A DNA stretch of 64,000 bases from Acidovorax carolinensis (GCF_002157145.1 NZ_CP021361.1:3403001-3467000), one strand, 5' to 3'. Counted from the stretch's first letter, positions 10,705 to 19,704 are shown. Made by a program: numbers and translations. Notes: generated by a model not told the origin, from the sequence alone.

Positions 10705-10780
10705 GGAAAGAAAACTCTGTCAGCAAGGCGGGTTGGGGGCGACAAGATACCACGCAGCGCAGCGCCAATGCCGCTGTGCA

Positions 10781-11791
10781 TCACGCCAGCGTGCGCGCCA
10801 CGCCGTTTTGCCAGCGCCAGACATCCGCGCACATGCGGTCCACCCCGTGGCGGGCGCGCCAGCCCAGCAGCCGCTCGGCCAGCGCCGGGTCTGCCCAGCA
10901 CTGCGCAACGTCGCCCGGCCGCCGCGCCACCACTCGGTAGGGCACGGCCTGTCCGCTGGCCTGCTGGAAGCCGCGCACCATCTCCAGCACCGACACCGGC
11001 TGGCCGGTGCCCAGGTTCACGGTGAGCAGCCCGGTGTGCTCTCGCAGGTAGCGCAGGGCGGCCACATGGCCATCGGCCAGGTCGCACACATGGATGTAGT
11101 CGCGCACGCCAGTGCCGTCGGGCGTGGGGTAGTCGTTGCCATAGACGCTCAAGGCGGCGCGCTGCCCCGCCGCCACCTGCGCCACATACGGCATCAGGTT
11201 GCCCGGCTCACCCTGAGGGTCCTCGCCAATGAGCCCGCTCTCGTGTGCGCCCACGGGGTTGAAATAGCGCAACCGCGCAATGCGCCACTGCCCCGGCTCA
11301 GCCGTATCCACATCCGCCAGCACCTGCTCCATCATGAGCTTGCTCCAGCCGTAGGGGTTGGTGGCGGACAACGGGAAATCCTCGCGGATCGGCACCGACG
11401 CGGGCTCGCCATACACCGTGGCAGACGAAGAAAATACCAGCGTGCGCACGCCCGCCGCCTGCATGGCACGCAGCAGTGTCACCGTGCCGGAGACATTGTT
11501 GTCGTAATACCGCAAAGGCTCGCGCACCGACTCCCCCACCGCCTTGAGCGCGGCAAAGTGGATCACACCGCCAATGGGGTGCTGCGCGAACACGCGCGCA
11601 AGCAAAGCTTCATCACGCACATCGCCCTCGATGCATTGGGGCTGCGCGCCCGTGATGCGCCCCAGCCGCTCCAGCACCGAACGGCGACTGTTGGCAAAAT
11701 TGTCCAGAATCAGATACGGAATGCCCGCCTGGGCCAGCGCGATGCAGGTGTGCGAGCCGATGAAGCCAGCACCGCCAGTTACAAGAATCAT
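10781..11791 (-). CDS. galE: UDP-glucose 4-epimerase (GalE)
   Basis: Extended short-chain dehydrogenase of 336 residues that interconverts UDP-glucose and UDP-galactose (or the N-acetyl forms). The start at 11791 (MILVTGGAGFIGSHT) puts the NAD-binding GGxGFIG motif at the N-terminus; four more codons upstream are possible. The catalytic pair is in SSSATVYG (Ser/Thr) and NPYGWSK (YxxxK). It lies between hisF and the divergent exopolysaccharide locus, so it is a plausible supplier of its sugar nucleotide, though this is inference from position. Confidence 0.93.
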   Translation of the reverse strand: MILVTGGAGFIGSHTCIALAQAGIPYLILDNFANSRRSVLERLGRITGAQPQCIEGDVRDEALLARVFAQHPIGGVIHFAALKAVGESVREPLRYYDNNVSGTVTLLRAMQAAGVRTLVFSSSATVYGEPASVPIREDFPLSATNPYGWSKLMMEQVLADVDTAEPGQWRIARLRYFNPVGAHESGLIGEDPQGEPGNLMPYVAQVAAGQRAALSVYGNDYPTPDGTGVRDYIHVCDLADGHVAALRYLREHTGLLTVNLGTGQPVSVLEMVRGFQQASGQAVPYRVVARRPGDVAQCWADPALAERLLGWRARHGVDRMCADVWRWQNGVARTLA

Positions 11792-11920
11792 GTGAACCGC
11801 CACTCCCCATAAAACGACAAAAAACGATCAACCCACTTCGATAAGATAACGGGCAATCGCCCACCGCGTCATCGAAAACCTGACGGGCAGTGCACCGCCA
11901 GCAGGAACCAGCATGGTCCG

Positions 11921-11943
11921 CACCCCCGTGTATTGTGGGGGTG
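11921..11943. promoter_or_regulatory. Hairpin/operator-like inverted repeat upstream of the exopolysaccharide locus
   Basis: CACCCCC (11921-11927) and GGGGGTG (11937-11943) form a perfect 7-base inverted repeat around GTGTATTGT. It lies about 75 bases before the first start codon of the plus-strand locus, within the 228-base divergent gap with galE. It could be an operator or a leader hairpin. No promoter consensus is clear. Confidence 0.35.
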
Positions 11944-12019
11944 TGTAACACAGAGCCACCGTCCACGGGCACCGCAAAAGACAAGCCCACATGATTGCAG
12001 AATCCAGCACTTCAACGCC

Positions 12020-13422
12020 ATGGCAGCCACGCCCCTGACATCCACGCCCCCCCCTACGGAACAGGAACGCATGGTGATCCTGCGTCCGTCGGGACTCCGT
12101 GCCGCTGACGAGGTCGGCGCCGTCACATTGCCATCCTGGGAGGCCTTCCTGGCCGCCAACGTGACTCCGCTGGGGTTTTTCCTGGATGGGTGGCCGCCAC
12201 AGGGACAAGCCGACCTGGCCGAAAAAGTGCGCGCCAGCGCCTGGTGGGACCGCCCCGTCCTAGTGGCCGCCGGTACTAACACCGTGCCCCCGCTGGCCGA
12301 CGCCACCGGCACCTACAGCCAGGCGCTCAGTTTCAGCGAACGCTCCCTGGCGGTGCGCCGCAGCCTCAGGCGGGATACCGCCAGCCTGTATTTCGATGAG
12401 CGCGTACTGTTCTTCCTGTACCTGCGCGACAACGCCGAATTGCAGCCCGTGTGCGACCGAAGCAGCCACCAGCTGTACCGCTATCCGATGGTGGAGGCGC
12501 TGGCCCGAGAGGGGGAAGACGCTGCGGATTGCCTGGCCACGCTCACGCGCCGCCGGCTCCTCGAACCTGCATTGCTGGTTGACCGCACCCGCCACTGTCG
12601 CTCGTGCGGCGGTGCACACCTGCACTATCTGGATGTGTGCCCGCATTGCTCCAGCATCCACATCGGCAAAGCCGCTTCGCTGCATTGTTTTTCCTGTGGG
12701 CAGGTGGGCCCGAAAGGGATTTCCACGACAACGGTGCCCTGGTGTGCCCGAAATGCAGCGCGTCACTGCGGCATATCGGCGTGGACTATGACCGCCCTCT
12801 CACACAGTACGCGTGCGGCAGTTGCCACCACGTTTTCATGGAAACCAGTGTCATCGCGCGCTGCCTTGACTGCAACGCCAAAGCCGACCCCGACAAGCTG
12901 GATGTGCGCGAAATTGCCACGCTGCGGCTCGCCCCCCAAGGGCGCGCAGCCCTGCGTGCAGGGCAAATTCAGGAGTCTTTTGCGGCGCTGGACACCGCCA
13001 ACTATGTGGATCCCCCATTCTTTAGACGCCTGCTCGACTGGACACTGGCCACGCATGCGCGCCATCCGGAAATGCGCTTTGCACTGATCCTGGTGGAATT
13101 CCAGAACGCGACCGAAGTGATCGAGCAACAAGGCGCAGCACGCGTTTTCCTCATGCTGGATGAGTTTGCGCGCCGCCTGCACGAGTTGCTGAGAACGTCG
13201 GACATCACCACGCGCACCCAGGAAGAGCGGCTGTGGCTGCTGCTTCCTTTCTCCTCGCCGGAGGGATTGGCGGCGCGGCTCGAAAAAGCGCTGGCTGCGC
13301 AATCTTCAGGGGGCGAGGCTTCACCCCTACGGGCACGCATCCGGCACCTGCAGGTGCCCGATGATCTGCGTGCCGGAGAGGGCGCTGCACAGTGGATGAG
13401 CCGCCTGCAAGACGGAGTCTGA
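12020..13422 (+). CDS. TackOD1-like zinc-ribbon protein with degenerate GGDEF domain (frameshifted)
   Basis: Predicted cytoplasmic regulatory protein of about 467 residues once a one-base contraction is repaired near 12704-12711 (GTGGGCCCGAA, one G or C missing). The N-terminal 180 residues resemble a receiver-like region without clear motifs. A zinc-binding part follows with six CxxC knuckles: CRSC, CPHC, CFSC (before the break) and CPKC, CGSC, CLDC (after). This matches my memory of the TackOD1 output domain. The C-terminal 150 residues resemble a GGDEF fold (ALILVEFQNATEVIEQQG, then RTQEERLWLLLPF), but the GGDEF signature is replaced by TQEER, so it should not make c-di-GMP. The start could be 12020 or 12071 (MVILRPSG, with AGGAA in front). 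The stop lies 4 bases before the glycosyltransferase, suggesting co-translation. Confidence 0.7.
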
Positions 13423-13426
13423 GCGC

Positions 13427-14752
13427 ATGTGGGAGCAGGTGGTTTTCTCATTCCAGACGCTGTTTGCCAGCTCAGGCTCGCAAACCTTGGTGGAACTGGC
13501 ACTGAAATTTTTTCCGTTTGTGGTGCTTCTGGAGGCGCCATTTTTCATTTTGGTCACAGCGGGCATGGCGCGCTACGGTCTGCGCGAAGTTCGGCCTGAC
13601 CGGCAACGGGAACGCTACCCCAGGGTCTCCTGCCTGATTACCTGCTACTCGGAAGGCGAAGATGTGCGCAAGACCATTGAGTCGCTGGCACAGCAGCTGT
13701 ATCCGGGACACATCGAAATCATCGCCGTCATCGACGGCGCCATACAGAACCGTCCCACGCTGGAGGCCGCGCGCAATGCGCGCGCGCTGCTGCACAACAC
13801 GCCCCGGCGCCAACTGCTGGTCCTGCCCAAATGGCAGCGGGGAGGCCGCGTATCGTCGCTGAACGCGGGGCTATCCATTGCCACCGGCGAAATCGTGATG
13901 GCCCTGGACGGCGACACCTCTTTCGACAACGACATGGTGCGCAACGCCACGCGCCACTTCGATGACCCTGGAGTCGTCGGTGTCGCGGGCAATTTGCGCG
14001 TGCGCAATGCCAAACGATCCCTGGTGACGCGCCTGCAGGCGCTGGAATACCTGGTCTCCATAGCGGCCGGAAAAACGGGCCTGTCCGAGTTCAATCTCGT
14101 CAACAACATCTCCGGTGCCTTCGGCGTGTTTCGCACGGCGTTCATACGCAACCTGGGTGGCTGGGATGCCGGCACGGCCGAAGACCTGGACATGACCACG
14201 CGCATCAAGCAGTATTTTGGCCGCCACTCCAAGCTGCGCATCGTGTTCGATCCGCATGCGGTGGGGCACACCGATGCACCCGACACCTGGCGTGTTTTCT
14301 TCCGCCAGCGACTGCGCTGGGACGGCGATATGTTTTATATCTTCATCCGCAAGTTCCGCTTCAACCTGCGGCCGCGGTTGCTGGGGTGGCGCAACTTTCT
14401 TTTCGTGGTCGTCAACGGGCTGCTGATGCAGCTTGTCATGCCGTTCATGATCGTGGGATACACGGGCATGATGCTGTTCACGCTGCCCGTCGGCGCGGTG
14501 CTCGGCGTGCTTGCGTTCATCTATCTGGCCTATCTGGCATCGCTGCTTTTCTATTTCATGCTGTATCTCGTGGCGGTGTCGGAACGCCCCGGGGACGACG
14601 CGGTTTATCTGGCCTTTTTGCCGCTCTTTCCACTGTTCGCATTTGTCAATCGTGTGCATTGCTCGTTCTCCGTCCTCCAGGAAATCTTCACGCGATCGCA
14701 CCTTGACTCCTCCATGGCTCCCTGGTGGGTGCTGCGCAAAACCAAGTTCTGA
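13427..14752 (+). CDS. Processive family-2 glycosyltransferase (PgaC/BcsA-type polysaccharide synthase)
   Basis: 441-residue inner-membrane synthase. A hydrophobic segment lies at about residues 25-45, the GT-A catalytic domain at about 60-300, and four membrane segments at about 315-410. The hallmark D,D,D,QxxRW set is complete: Asp in IAVIDGA, DGDTS for the nucleotide sugar and metal, the TAEDLD catalytic aspartate, and RQRLRW. The closest recognisable layout is the poly-beta-1,6-N-acetylglucosamine or cellulose synthase group, so it likely makes a beta-linked exopolysaccharide and passes it through its own membrane channel. There is no PilZ domain, so control by c-di-GMP would have to come through another protein such as the preceding degenerate GGDEF gene. 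The sugar used is not readable. Confidence 0.85.
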   Translation: MWEQVVFSFQTLFASSGSQTLVELALKFFPFVVLLEAPFFILVTAGMARYGLREVRPDRQRERYPRVSCLITCYSEGEDVRKTIESLAQQLYPGHIEIIAVIDGAIQNRPTLEAARNARALLHNTPRRQLLVLPKWQRGGRVSSLNAGLSIATGEIVMALDGDTSFDNDMVRNATRHFDDPGVVGVAGNLRVRNAKRSLVTRLQALEYLVSIAAGKTGLSEFNLVNNISGAFGVFRTAFIRNLGGWDAGTAEDLDMTTRIKQYFGRHSKLRIVFDPHAVGHTDAPDTWRVFFRQRLRWDGDMFYIFIRKFRFNLRPRLLGWRNFLFVVVNGLLMQLVMPFMIVGYTGMMLFTLPVGAVLGVLAFIYLAYLASLLFYFMLYLVAVSERPGDDAVYLAFLPLFPLFAFVNRVHCSFSVLQEIFTRSHLDSSMAPWWVLRKTKF

Positions 14753-14753
14753 G

Positions 14754-16094
14754 ATGGCGAAACAATCCGTGAGAAACGCGTTCGGGGATTTGGCCCTGCT
14801 GCTCTGGCTTGCACTCCTGTGCTCGGGCGCCATGGCGTCCGCTACCCCTGACCTGCCCAATGCCGGCACCTCCCTGGCCGAACTGGAAAACCTGGCGCTT
14901 GTGGCAGCCCCGTCGGTCCAGCTGGCCCAAGCTGAACAAGACGTGGCAGCGCACCGCAACAGCACGGCCCGCGCCAGCCAGGGAGCACGGATTTTTGGTG
15001 GCACCGGTATCAGCACCGCGCGCGAAGCCGTGACCGACACCCTCAGCCGCGACTACCAGCGCTTCAACGTCCAGCTTGGTGTGCGCTGGCCTCTGCTCGG
15101 GAGCCGCGATGCGCAGTTGCGCAGCGTGCGCGAGGCCGAACTCGCGGTGGCGCAAGGGCAGGTGCGACTGCGCCTGGCGCGACAGGAAGCCGTGCAGGCC
15201 GTGCGACGGGCCTATGCGCGGCACTTGCGCACCGCACAGCGCGTTGGTATTGCGCAGGCCTTTCTGGGTATGCGTGCCCAGGCACGGGCCCAACTGGAAT
15301 CCCGCCGGGCGTCCGGCGTGTTGCTGGAGGCAGAAAAACTGAAATTGCTGGGTCTGTTCGACATGGTGCAGGCGAGCAGTGACAACCAGCGCGCACAGCA
15401 AACGCTGAACCTCGGTGAACTGGCACGCCTGACCAATCTGCCCCAGCCCACCATCCAGACCCTGCCCATGATCTGGCCTGAATCTTGTCTCAACACGGAC
15501 ACGCTGCGGGCGGGGGCCGACCAGCACCCTCCCCTTGCACTGACCCAGCTGGAACTCCACACATGGGACCAGATCGCCGCAACCCTGCAGCGCACAGGGC
15601 TGGAGGCGAGCGTGTCGGTGGCACAAGGCGTTACCCGCGACATCGGCGGACCGAACGGTCGCAACACCTCGGTAGGGGTGGACTTCTCCATGCCCCTGCA
15701 ATGGCGCGCCCAACGCGATGCCAGTTTGGGCCAGATCCAGAGCGAGCGCACCCGGCTGGAAAGTCTGCTGCATGTTCGCCGCAGCGAATACCACGCCCTG
15801 GTCGAACAGGCGCAGATCCAATGGCGCCAGCGCCAAAACGAAATGGCCGCTCTGCAAAACAGGCTGCAGGCGGCCCAGGAGGCCTCGCGCATTGCCTCAC
15901 TGCGCCTGGAGGCATTTGACGGCGATGGCTATGCCACGCTGCTGAACGCGCGACATGAGCTGTACTTGGCAGCCGTGCAGGTCGTCGATGGAGCAGAACG
16001 TCGCGACCTGGCACAACTGGAGCTTGTGGGACTGGTGGCAACTGACTGCGGCCCGCCAGCCCTGCCATCCAGGATGACGCCTCGCTCGCGCTGA
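14754..16094 (+). CDS. TolC-family outer-membrane channel
   Basis: 446-residue protein starting one base after the glycosyltransferase stop. A signal peptide covers residues 1-30 (LLLWLALLCSGAMASA). Long alpha-helical heptad-rich stretches (about 150-230 and 350-430) and two beta-strand regions (YQRFNVQLGVRWPLLGSRDA; NTSVGVDFSMPLQWRAQRDA) form the two-repeat layout of TolC proteins. It should provide the outer-membrane exit for the polymer made by the preceding synthase. A longer in-frame ORF extends into the glycosyltransferase gene but has no support. The last dozen residues (GPPALPSRMTPRSR) do not look conserved, and a one-base contraction could join it to the next gene. Confidence 0.82.
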   Translation: MAKQSVRNAFGDLALLLWLALLCSGAMASATPDLPNAGTSLAELENLALVAAPSVQLAQAEQDVAAHRNSTARASQGARIFGGTGISTAREAVTDTLSRDYQRFNVQLGVRWPLLGSRDAQLRSVREAELAVAQGQVRLRLARQEAVQAVRRAYARHLRTAQRVGIAQAFLGMRAQARAQLESRRASGVLLEAEKLKLLGLFDMVQASSDNQRAQQTLNLGELARLTNLPQPTIQTLPMIWPESCLNTDTLRAGADQHPPLALTQLELHTWDQIAATLQRTGLEASVSVAQGVTRDIGGPNGRNTSVGVDFSMPLQWRAQRDASLGQIQSERTRLESLLHVRRSEYHALVEQAQIQWRQRQNEMAALQNRLQAAQEASRIASLRLEAFDGDGYATLLNARHELYLAAVQVVDGAERRDLAQLELVGLVATDCGPPALPSRMTPRSR

Positions 16095-16099
16095 CCGCC

Positions 16100-16882
16100 T
16101 TGCCCCGCGCGATTGACACTGCCGCACAGGCCACCCCGGCCTCCAGAACTCTTGGCTGGTATGTATGGAATGGCCAAGCCCTGCTGGACCACCCCGCCCG
16201 CATGACAGCCTTGCCCAAGGGCAGCGAACGCATCCTGATTTCATTCACTGCGCCCCAGCTACGGGCACTGACGCGACCCGCCGGGCAAAAGCGGCTGGAG
16301 CAACTGATTGCGCAAGCGCATGCGCAGGGCTTGCGCGTGGAACTGCTGCTCGGCGAGGCCACCTGGGTTCTCCCGGGGCGCCGCCAAGCCTTGCTCGATC
16401 TGCTCGCACCGCTGCGCAACCTGGCCTTTGACGGACTGCACCTTGATCTGGAGCGCAGCCAGTTACCGCCCGCACAACAGCCATCCTGGGACGAGGCCGT
16501 GGTGGACACACTGCGTGCCGTACGTGCAGCCATCGACTGGCCTCTGGCCCTGACCACCCATTACCGTGAATTGCAGGCCCCCGACTTCGCCCGCCGCATC
16601 CAGGACACAGGTGTCACGGAACTGGTTGCCATGGTGTATGTCAGCAACCCGGTTCGCGCAGCCGAGATTGCCCGACCCCTGCTGCAAGGCCCGCCAGGCC
16701 TGCGGCTGGCGGTGGCGCAGAGCATCGAGCGCAGCTTGCCGCCGGATGAAAGCAACTATCTTCTGGGCCAGACCCAGGCCCTGCGCCGCTGGCACCAGTT
16801 GTCGCAAGCGCTGGAGACGTTGCCCGGATTCAGCGGCATCGTGGTGCAGTCGTGGGACGAATTCAAAAAGGCACGCCCGTGA
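16100..16882 (+). CDS. Predicted TIM-barrel protein, GH18-like
   Basis: 260 residues from a TTG at 16100; no ATG is available before 16203 and no ribosome binding site is visible. The strand-helix rhythm and the segment FDGLHLDLERSQLP recall the GH18 (chitinase-like) catalytic strand DGxDxDxE, with the terminal acidic pair kept. Other barrel-like strands are RILISFTAP, LRVELLLGEATWVLP, WPLALTTHY, ELVAMVYVSN and GIVVQSWDEF. It may trim or bind the polysaccharide, or be a binding-only relative. It sits 5 bases after the TolC gene, may be fused to it if a base is missing upstream, and its stop overlaps the next start (GTGA). Confidence 0.6.
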   Translation: MPRAIDTAAQATPASRTLGWYVWNGQALLDHPARMTALPKGSERILISFTAPQLRALTRPAGQKRLEQLIAQAHAQGLRVELLLGEATWVLPGRRQALLDLLAPLRNLAFDGLHLDLERSQLPPAQQPSWDEAVVDTLRAVRAAIDWPLALTTHYRELQAPDFARRIQDTGVTELVAMVYVSNPVRAAEIARPLLQGPPGLRLAVAQSIERSLPPDESNYLLGQTQALRRWHQLSQALETLPGFSGIVVQSWDEFKKARP

Positions 16883-17946
16883 AAATCCAGTTTGATAAAC
16901 CGCCGGGCTCCGCCCAGGAAACCAACGGTCTCTCCGTTCGCTACGCCGCCTCCAAGCGCAAGGTGCCGCGCTGGCGCTGGTATTTGCTGCTGGCCATGGT
17001 GCTGACGCCACCAGGTTACCTGCTGACCCGTTTCATGGTGGCGTACTGGTGGGAAACCGCCCCTGCCGTGGTCATCACGGAGCAGGTGGTCGTGCGTGCG
17101 CGCGAGGCGGGGCGAGTGACGCAGATCGCCGACATCGGCGCACTGGTGCGCGCCGGGCAGCCAGTGATCGCCCTGGACACCACAACGGGCGCCACGCGGA
17201 CACCGTCGTCCGCAGCCACACCAAGGCCCGCAAGCGACCCTTCGCAAACCACCCTCGAGACGTTTGCGAGCCGCCAGACCACCCTCGACGAGGCCCTGCG
17301 CCTGGCGCACAGCCAGCTGGCATTGCAGCAAGAACGCGTGCGCACCATGCAAGCGCTGCGGGCGGAGGGCGCGGCAACACGCCAGGAGCTGGACAACGCA
17401 CGTTTTCAGGAACTACAGGCCCGGGCCGACGCCAATCGCGCACAAGCCGATGTCAGCGAAAACAGACACTTGCTCGCACGGGCGCAGTCAAGACCACCTG
17501 CGGTGCCGCCAGGCACAGACGGGCAACTGCCGGGCATGGCAGCGGCAACCGACGATGCGGACGTCAAGGCCCCCTTCGATGCCCAGGTGGTGCGCCAGTT
17601 CGCGCACCTGGGTGAATGGGTGGAAAGGGGTGCCGATGTGGCGGTGCTGCAGGGGCCAGCGCCCGCAATGGTCCACACCTATCTGCCGCCCGACCAGGCA
17701 CGCTATGCACAGGTGGGGCGCCTGGCCACGCTGCGCTTCATGGACGGCGGGCGCATCCGCGCCGAGGTCGTGGATGTGGTCGCAGAAGCCGAGCGCACAC
17801 CTGCCGAGCGCACCTCGCCGCTGACGCCGCGCATGCCCTCCATCGTGGCCCGCCTGCGTCCCGTCGAACCCTTGCCACCGGCCTACCGGATCCACCAGCT
17901 GCCGCTGGATGTGCGCTTCGACTGGGTCTGGTCCTGGCCGCTATGA
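16879..17946 (+). CDS. HlyD-family periplasmic adaptor (membrane fusion protein)
   Basis: 355 residues from a GTG at 16879 that overlaps the preceding TGA (GTGA). A single membrane anchor lies at about residues 35-57 (WYLLLAMVLTPPGYLLTRFMV). It is followed by a lipoyl-like half motif (VVVRAREAGRVTQIADIGALV), a coiled-coil hairpin (about 125-195), a second lipoyl half (VKAPFDAQVVRQFAHLGEWV) and beta-barrel domains. Such proteins bridge an inner-membrane component to a TolC channel. No ABC, MFS or RND pump is present in the locus, so the partner is probably the glycosyltransferase. Last gene of the plus-strand operon, convergent with the mutarotase. Confidence 0.85.
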   Translation: MKIQFDKPPGSAQETNGLSVRYAASKRKVPRWRWYLLLAMVLTPPGYLLTRFMVAYWWETAPAVVITEQVVVRAREAGRVTQIADIGALVRAGQPVIALDTTTGATRTPSSAATPRPASDPSQTTLETFASRQTTLDEALRLAHSQLALQQERVRTMQALRAEGAATRQELDNARFQELQARADANRAQADVSENRHLLARAQSRPPAVPPGTDGQLPGMAAATDDADVKAPFDAQVVRQFAHLGEWVERGADVAVLQGPAPAMVHTYLPPDQARYAQVGRLATLRFMDGGRIRAEVVDVVAEAERTPAERTSPLTPRMPSIVARLRPVEPLPPAYRIHQLPLDVRFDWVWSWPL

Positions 17947-18028
17947 GGCGTACGCGCACCTGCAGCCGCAGCGATGGCCCGGTCGCGCGCATCGCCCAAC
18001 ACCACCACGCCGCCATGCGGCGGTGGCA

Positions 18029-18907
18029 TCACCGCGCCGGCAGCACCCGGAGTTCCTGCCAGCCCTGCCACTGCTGCCCCGGTGCCAGAGTGGTGGGGCG
18101 ATCGATCTGGGCCGCTTCCACACACAACATGGAGCGGTAGCCGTCGGTCGGGAGGTCTGCCAGTCGGGCGCACAAGGCGCCCCCGGGGTTCCACACCACC
18201 GTGTTCGAGAGACTGGCGCTCTGGGTTATCTGCAGGCCGAGGGCACCATCGTGCAGGTGGATGGCCCCAGCAGGCGCACTGAACACGCGGTCGTATTCGC
18301 CCAAAAACATGACAGGGCCTTGCTGAACGCCGCGCGCATCGGCCAGCGCATCCCAGCGCGCGCAGCCATCGAGCCCACCGAGCCGGGCGCGCCCGACATC
18401 CTCCACGCGCAGGTAGGTATGCAACGCGGTGGTGAAATCCCAGGCACCGTCGTCCGTATTGCCGGTGTTGTGCACCACCAGCTGCACGCGCAGGCTGCCC
18501 GCGCCCAGCACCACCGTCAGCTGCGCGGTAAAGCGTGCAGGCCACCACGCGCGTGTGGTGTCGCTGTCGGTCAGCTCCAGGCACACGGATGACTGCCTGT
18601 CGCCCTCCTTGCTTGCAGGGGCGGGCCGCCAGCCCAGATTGCGCGCAAAGCCATGTTTAGGCAGGGGCCCGCGCTGGTTGAACTGGGGAAAACACAGCGG
18701 AATGCCGCCACGGATGGCCGATCGGCCATCGAACACGGCCTTCGGACTCAGGTACAGGCGCTCACGTCCGCCTGCCACCCAGGACAACACCTGGGCGCCA
18801 TGCAAGGCCACCAGCGCGCTGTCACCCTGGGCGGTGGTCAGGCGGATGCAGGGCTGGCCCTGCAGGGACTCCAGGCAGCGGGTCGCAACCGCAGGGTCAG
18901 GCCGCAT
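18029..18907 (-). CDS. D-hexose-6-phosphate mutarotase (YeaD-like)
   Basis: Aldose-1-epimerase superfamily protein of about 292 residues. The conserved start of the fold ([28 protein letters not shown], split as [16 protein letters not shown] and ERLYLSP) is followed by [15 protein letters not shown] and [12 protein letters not shown], with the catalytic histidine, and ends in a conserved glutamate region. It interconverts the anomers of hexose-6-phosphates. The preferred start is the ATG at 18907, overlapping the hisA stop; an earlier start at 18970 lies inside hisA. Position next to hisA suggests it belongs to the original neighbourhood or arrived with the sugar genes. Confidence 0.82.
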   Translation of the reverse strand: MRPDPAVATRCLESLQGQPCIRLTTAQGDSALVALHGAQVLSWVAGGRERLYLSPKAVFDGRSAIRGGIPLCFPQFNQRGPLPKHGFARNLGWRPAPASKEGDRQSSVCLELTDSDTTRAWWPARFTAQLTVVLGAGSLRVQLVVHNTGNTDDGAWDFTTALHTYLRVEDVGRARLGGLDGCARWDALADARGVQQGPVMFLGEYDRVFSAPAGAIHLHDGALGLQITQSASLSNTVVWNPGGALCARLADLPTDGYRSMLCVEAAQIDRPTTLAPGQQWQGWQELRVLPAR

Positions 18908-19643
18908 GGCCCAGCACGTCGGCCCGTGCCTGGGCAGCAGCAAAATCGAGGTCGCCGCTGTAGATGGCACGGCCGCAGATCACGCCTTCGACGCCTTCGT
19001 GCTCCACGGCGCACAGCTGCTCGATGTCGGCCATGTTCGACAGGCCGCCCGAGGCGATGACCGGAATGGAAAGCGCCTGCGCCAGTTTCACCGTGGCGTC
19101 GATGTTGATGCCCGAGAGCATGCCGTCGCGGCCGATGTCGGTGTAGATGATGGATTCGACGCCCCAGTCCTCGAACTTCTTGGCCAGGTCCACCACCTCG
19201 TGGCCGGTGAGCTTGCTCCAGCCGTCGGTGGCCACCTTGCCGTCCTTGGCGTCCAGGCCCACGATGATGTGGCCGCCAAAGGCGCTGCAGGCATCTTTGA
19301 GGAAGCCGGGGTTCTTGACCGCTGCCGTGCCAATGATCACGTAGCGCAGACCGCCGTCGATGTATTTCTCGATGGTGTCAAGGTCACGGATACCGCCGCC
19401 CAGCTGCACCGGGATCTCGTCGCCCACCTCTTTGAGGATGGATTTGATGGCGGCGTAGTTCTTGGGCACGCCTGCAAAGGCGCCGTTCAGGTCCACCAGG
19501 TGCAGTCGGCGCGCGCCCTGCCCCACCCATTTGCGGGCCATGGCGGCGGGGTCTTCGCCAAAGGTGGTGGATTGGTCCATGTCGCCTTGCTTGAGGCGAA
19601 CGCAGTGGCCGTCCTTGAGATCGATGGCGGGGATGAGCAGCAT
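18897..19643 (-). CDS. hisA: Phosphoribosylformimino-5-aminoimidazole carboxamide ribotide isomerase (HisA)
   Basis: 248-residue (beta/alpha)8 isomerase, the Amadori rearrangement step of histidine synthesis. The first catalytic aspartate is in [16 protein letters not shown] and the second near [15 protein letters not shown]. The phosphate loops [10 protein letters not shown] and [10 protein letters not shown] are present. Transcribed with hisH (about 60 bases upstream). In this window its normal neighbour hisF is displaced by about 8 kb. Confidence 0.95.
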   Translation of the reverse strand: MLLIPAIDLKDGHCVRLKQGDMDQSTTFGEDPAAMARKWVGQGARRLHLVDLNGAFAGVPKNYAAIKSILKEVGDEIPVQLGGGIRDLDTIEKYIDGGLRYVIIGTAAVKNPGFLKDACSAFGGHIIVGLDAKDGKVATDGWSKLTGHEVVDLAKKFEDWGVESIIYTDIGRDGMLSGINIDATVKLAQALSIPVIASGGLSNMADIEQLCAVEHEGVEGVICGRAIYSGDLDFAAAQARADVLGHAA

Positions 19644-19704
19644 GGTGGTGAGGTTCGGGAGAAAAAGGGCGAGTCACAACTCGGCCCGAACGGGGTGAAA
19701 AATA

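Noticed and set aside
14511..14753. N-terminal extension of the TolC gene into the glycosyltransferase
   Set aside because: The internal ATG at 14754 follows the glycosyltransferase stop and begins a normal signal peptide; the extension lies wholly within the upstream gene.
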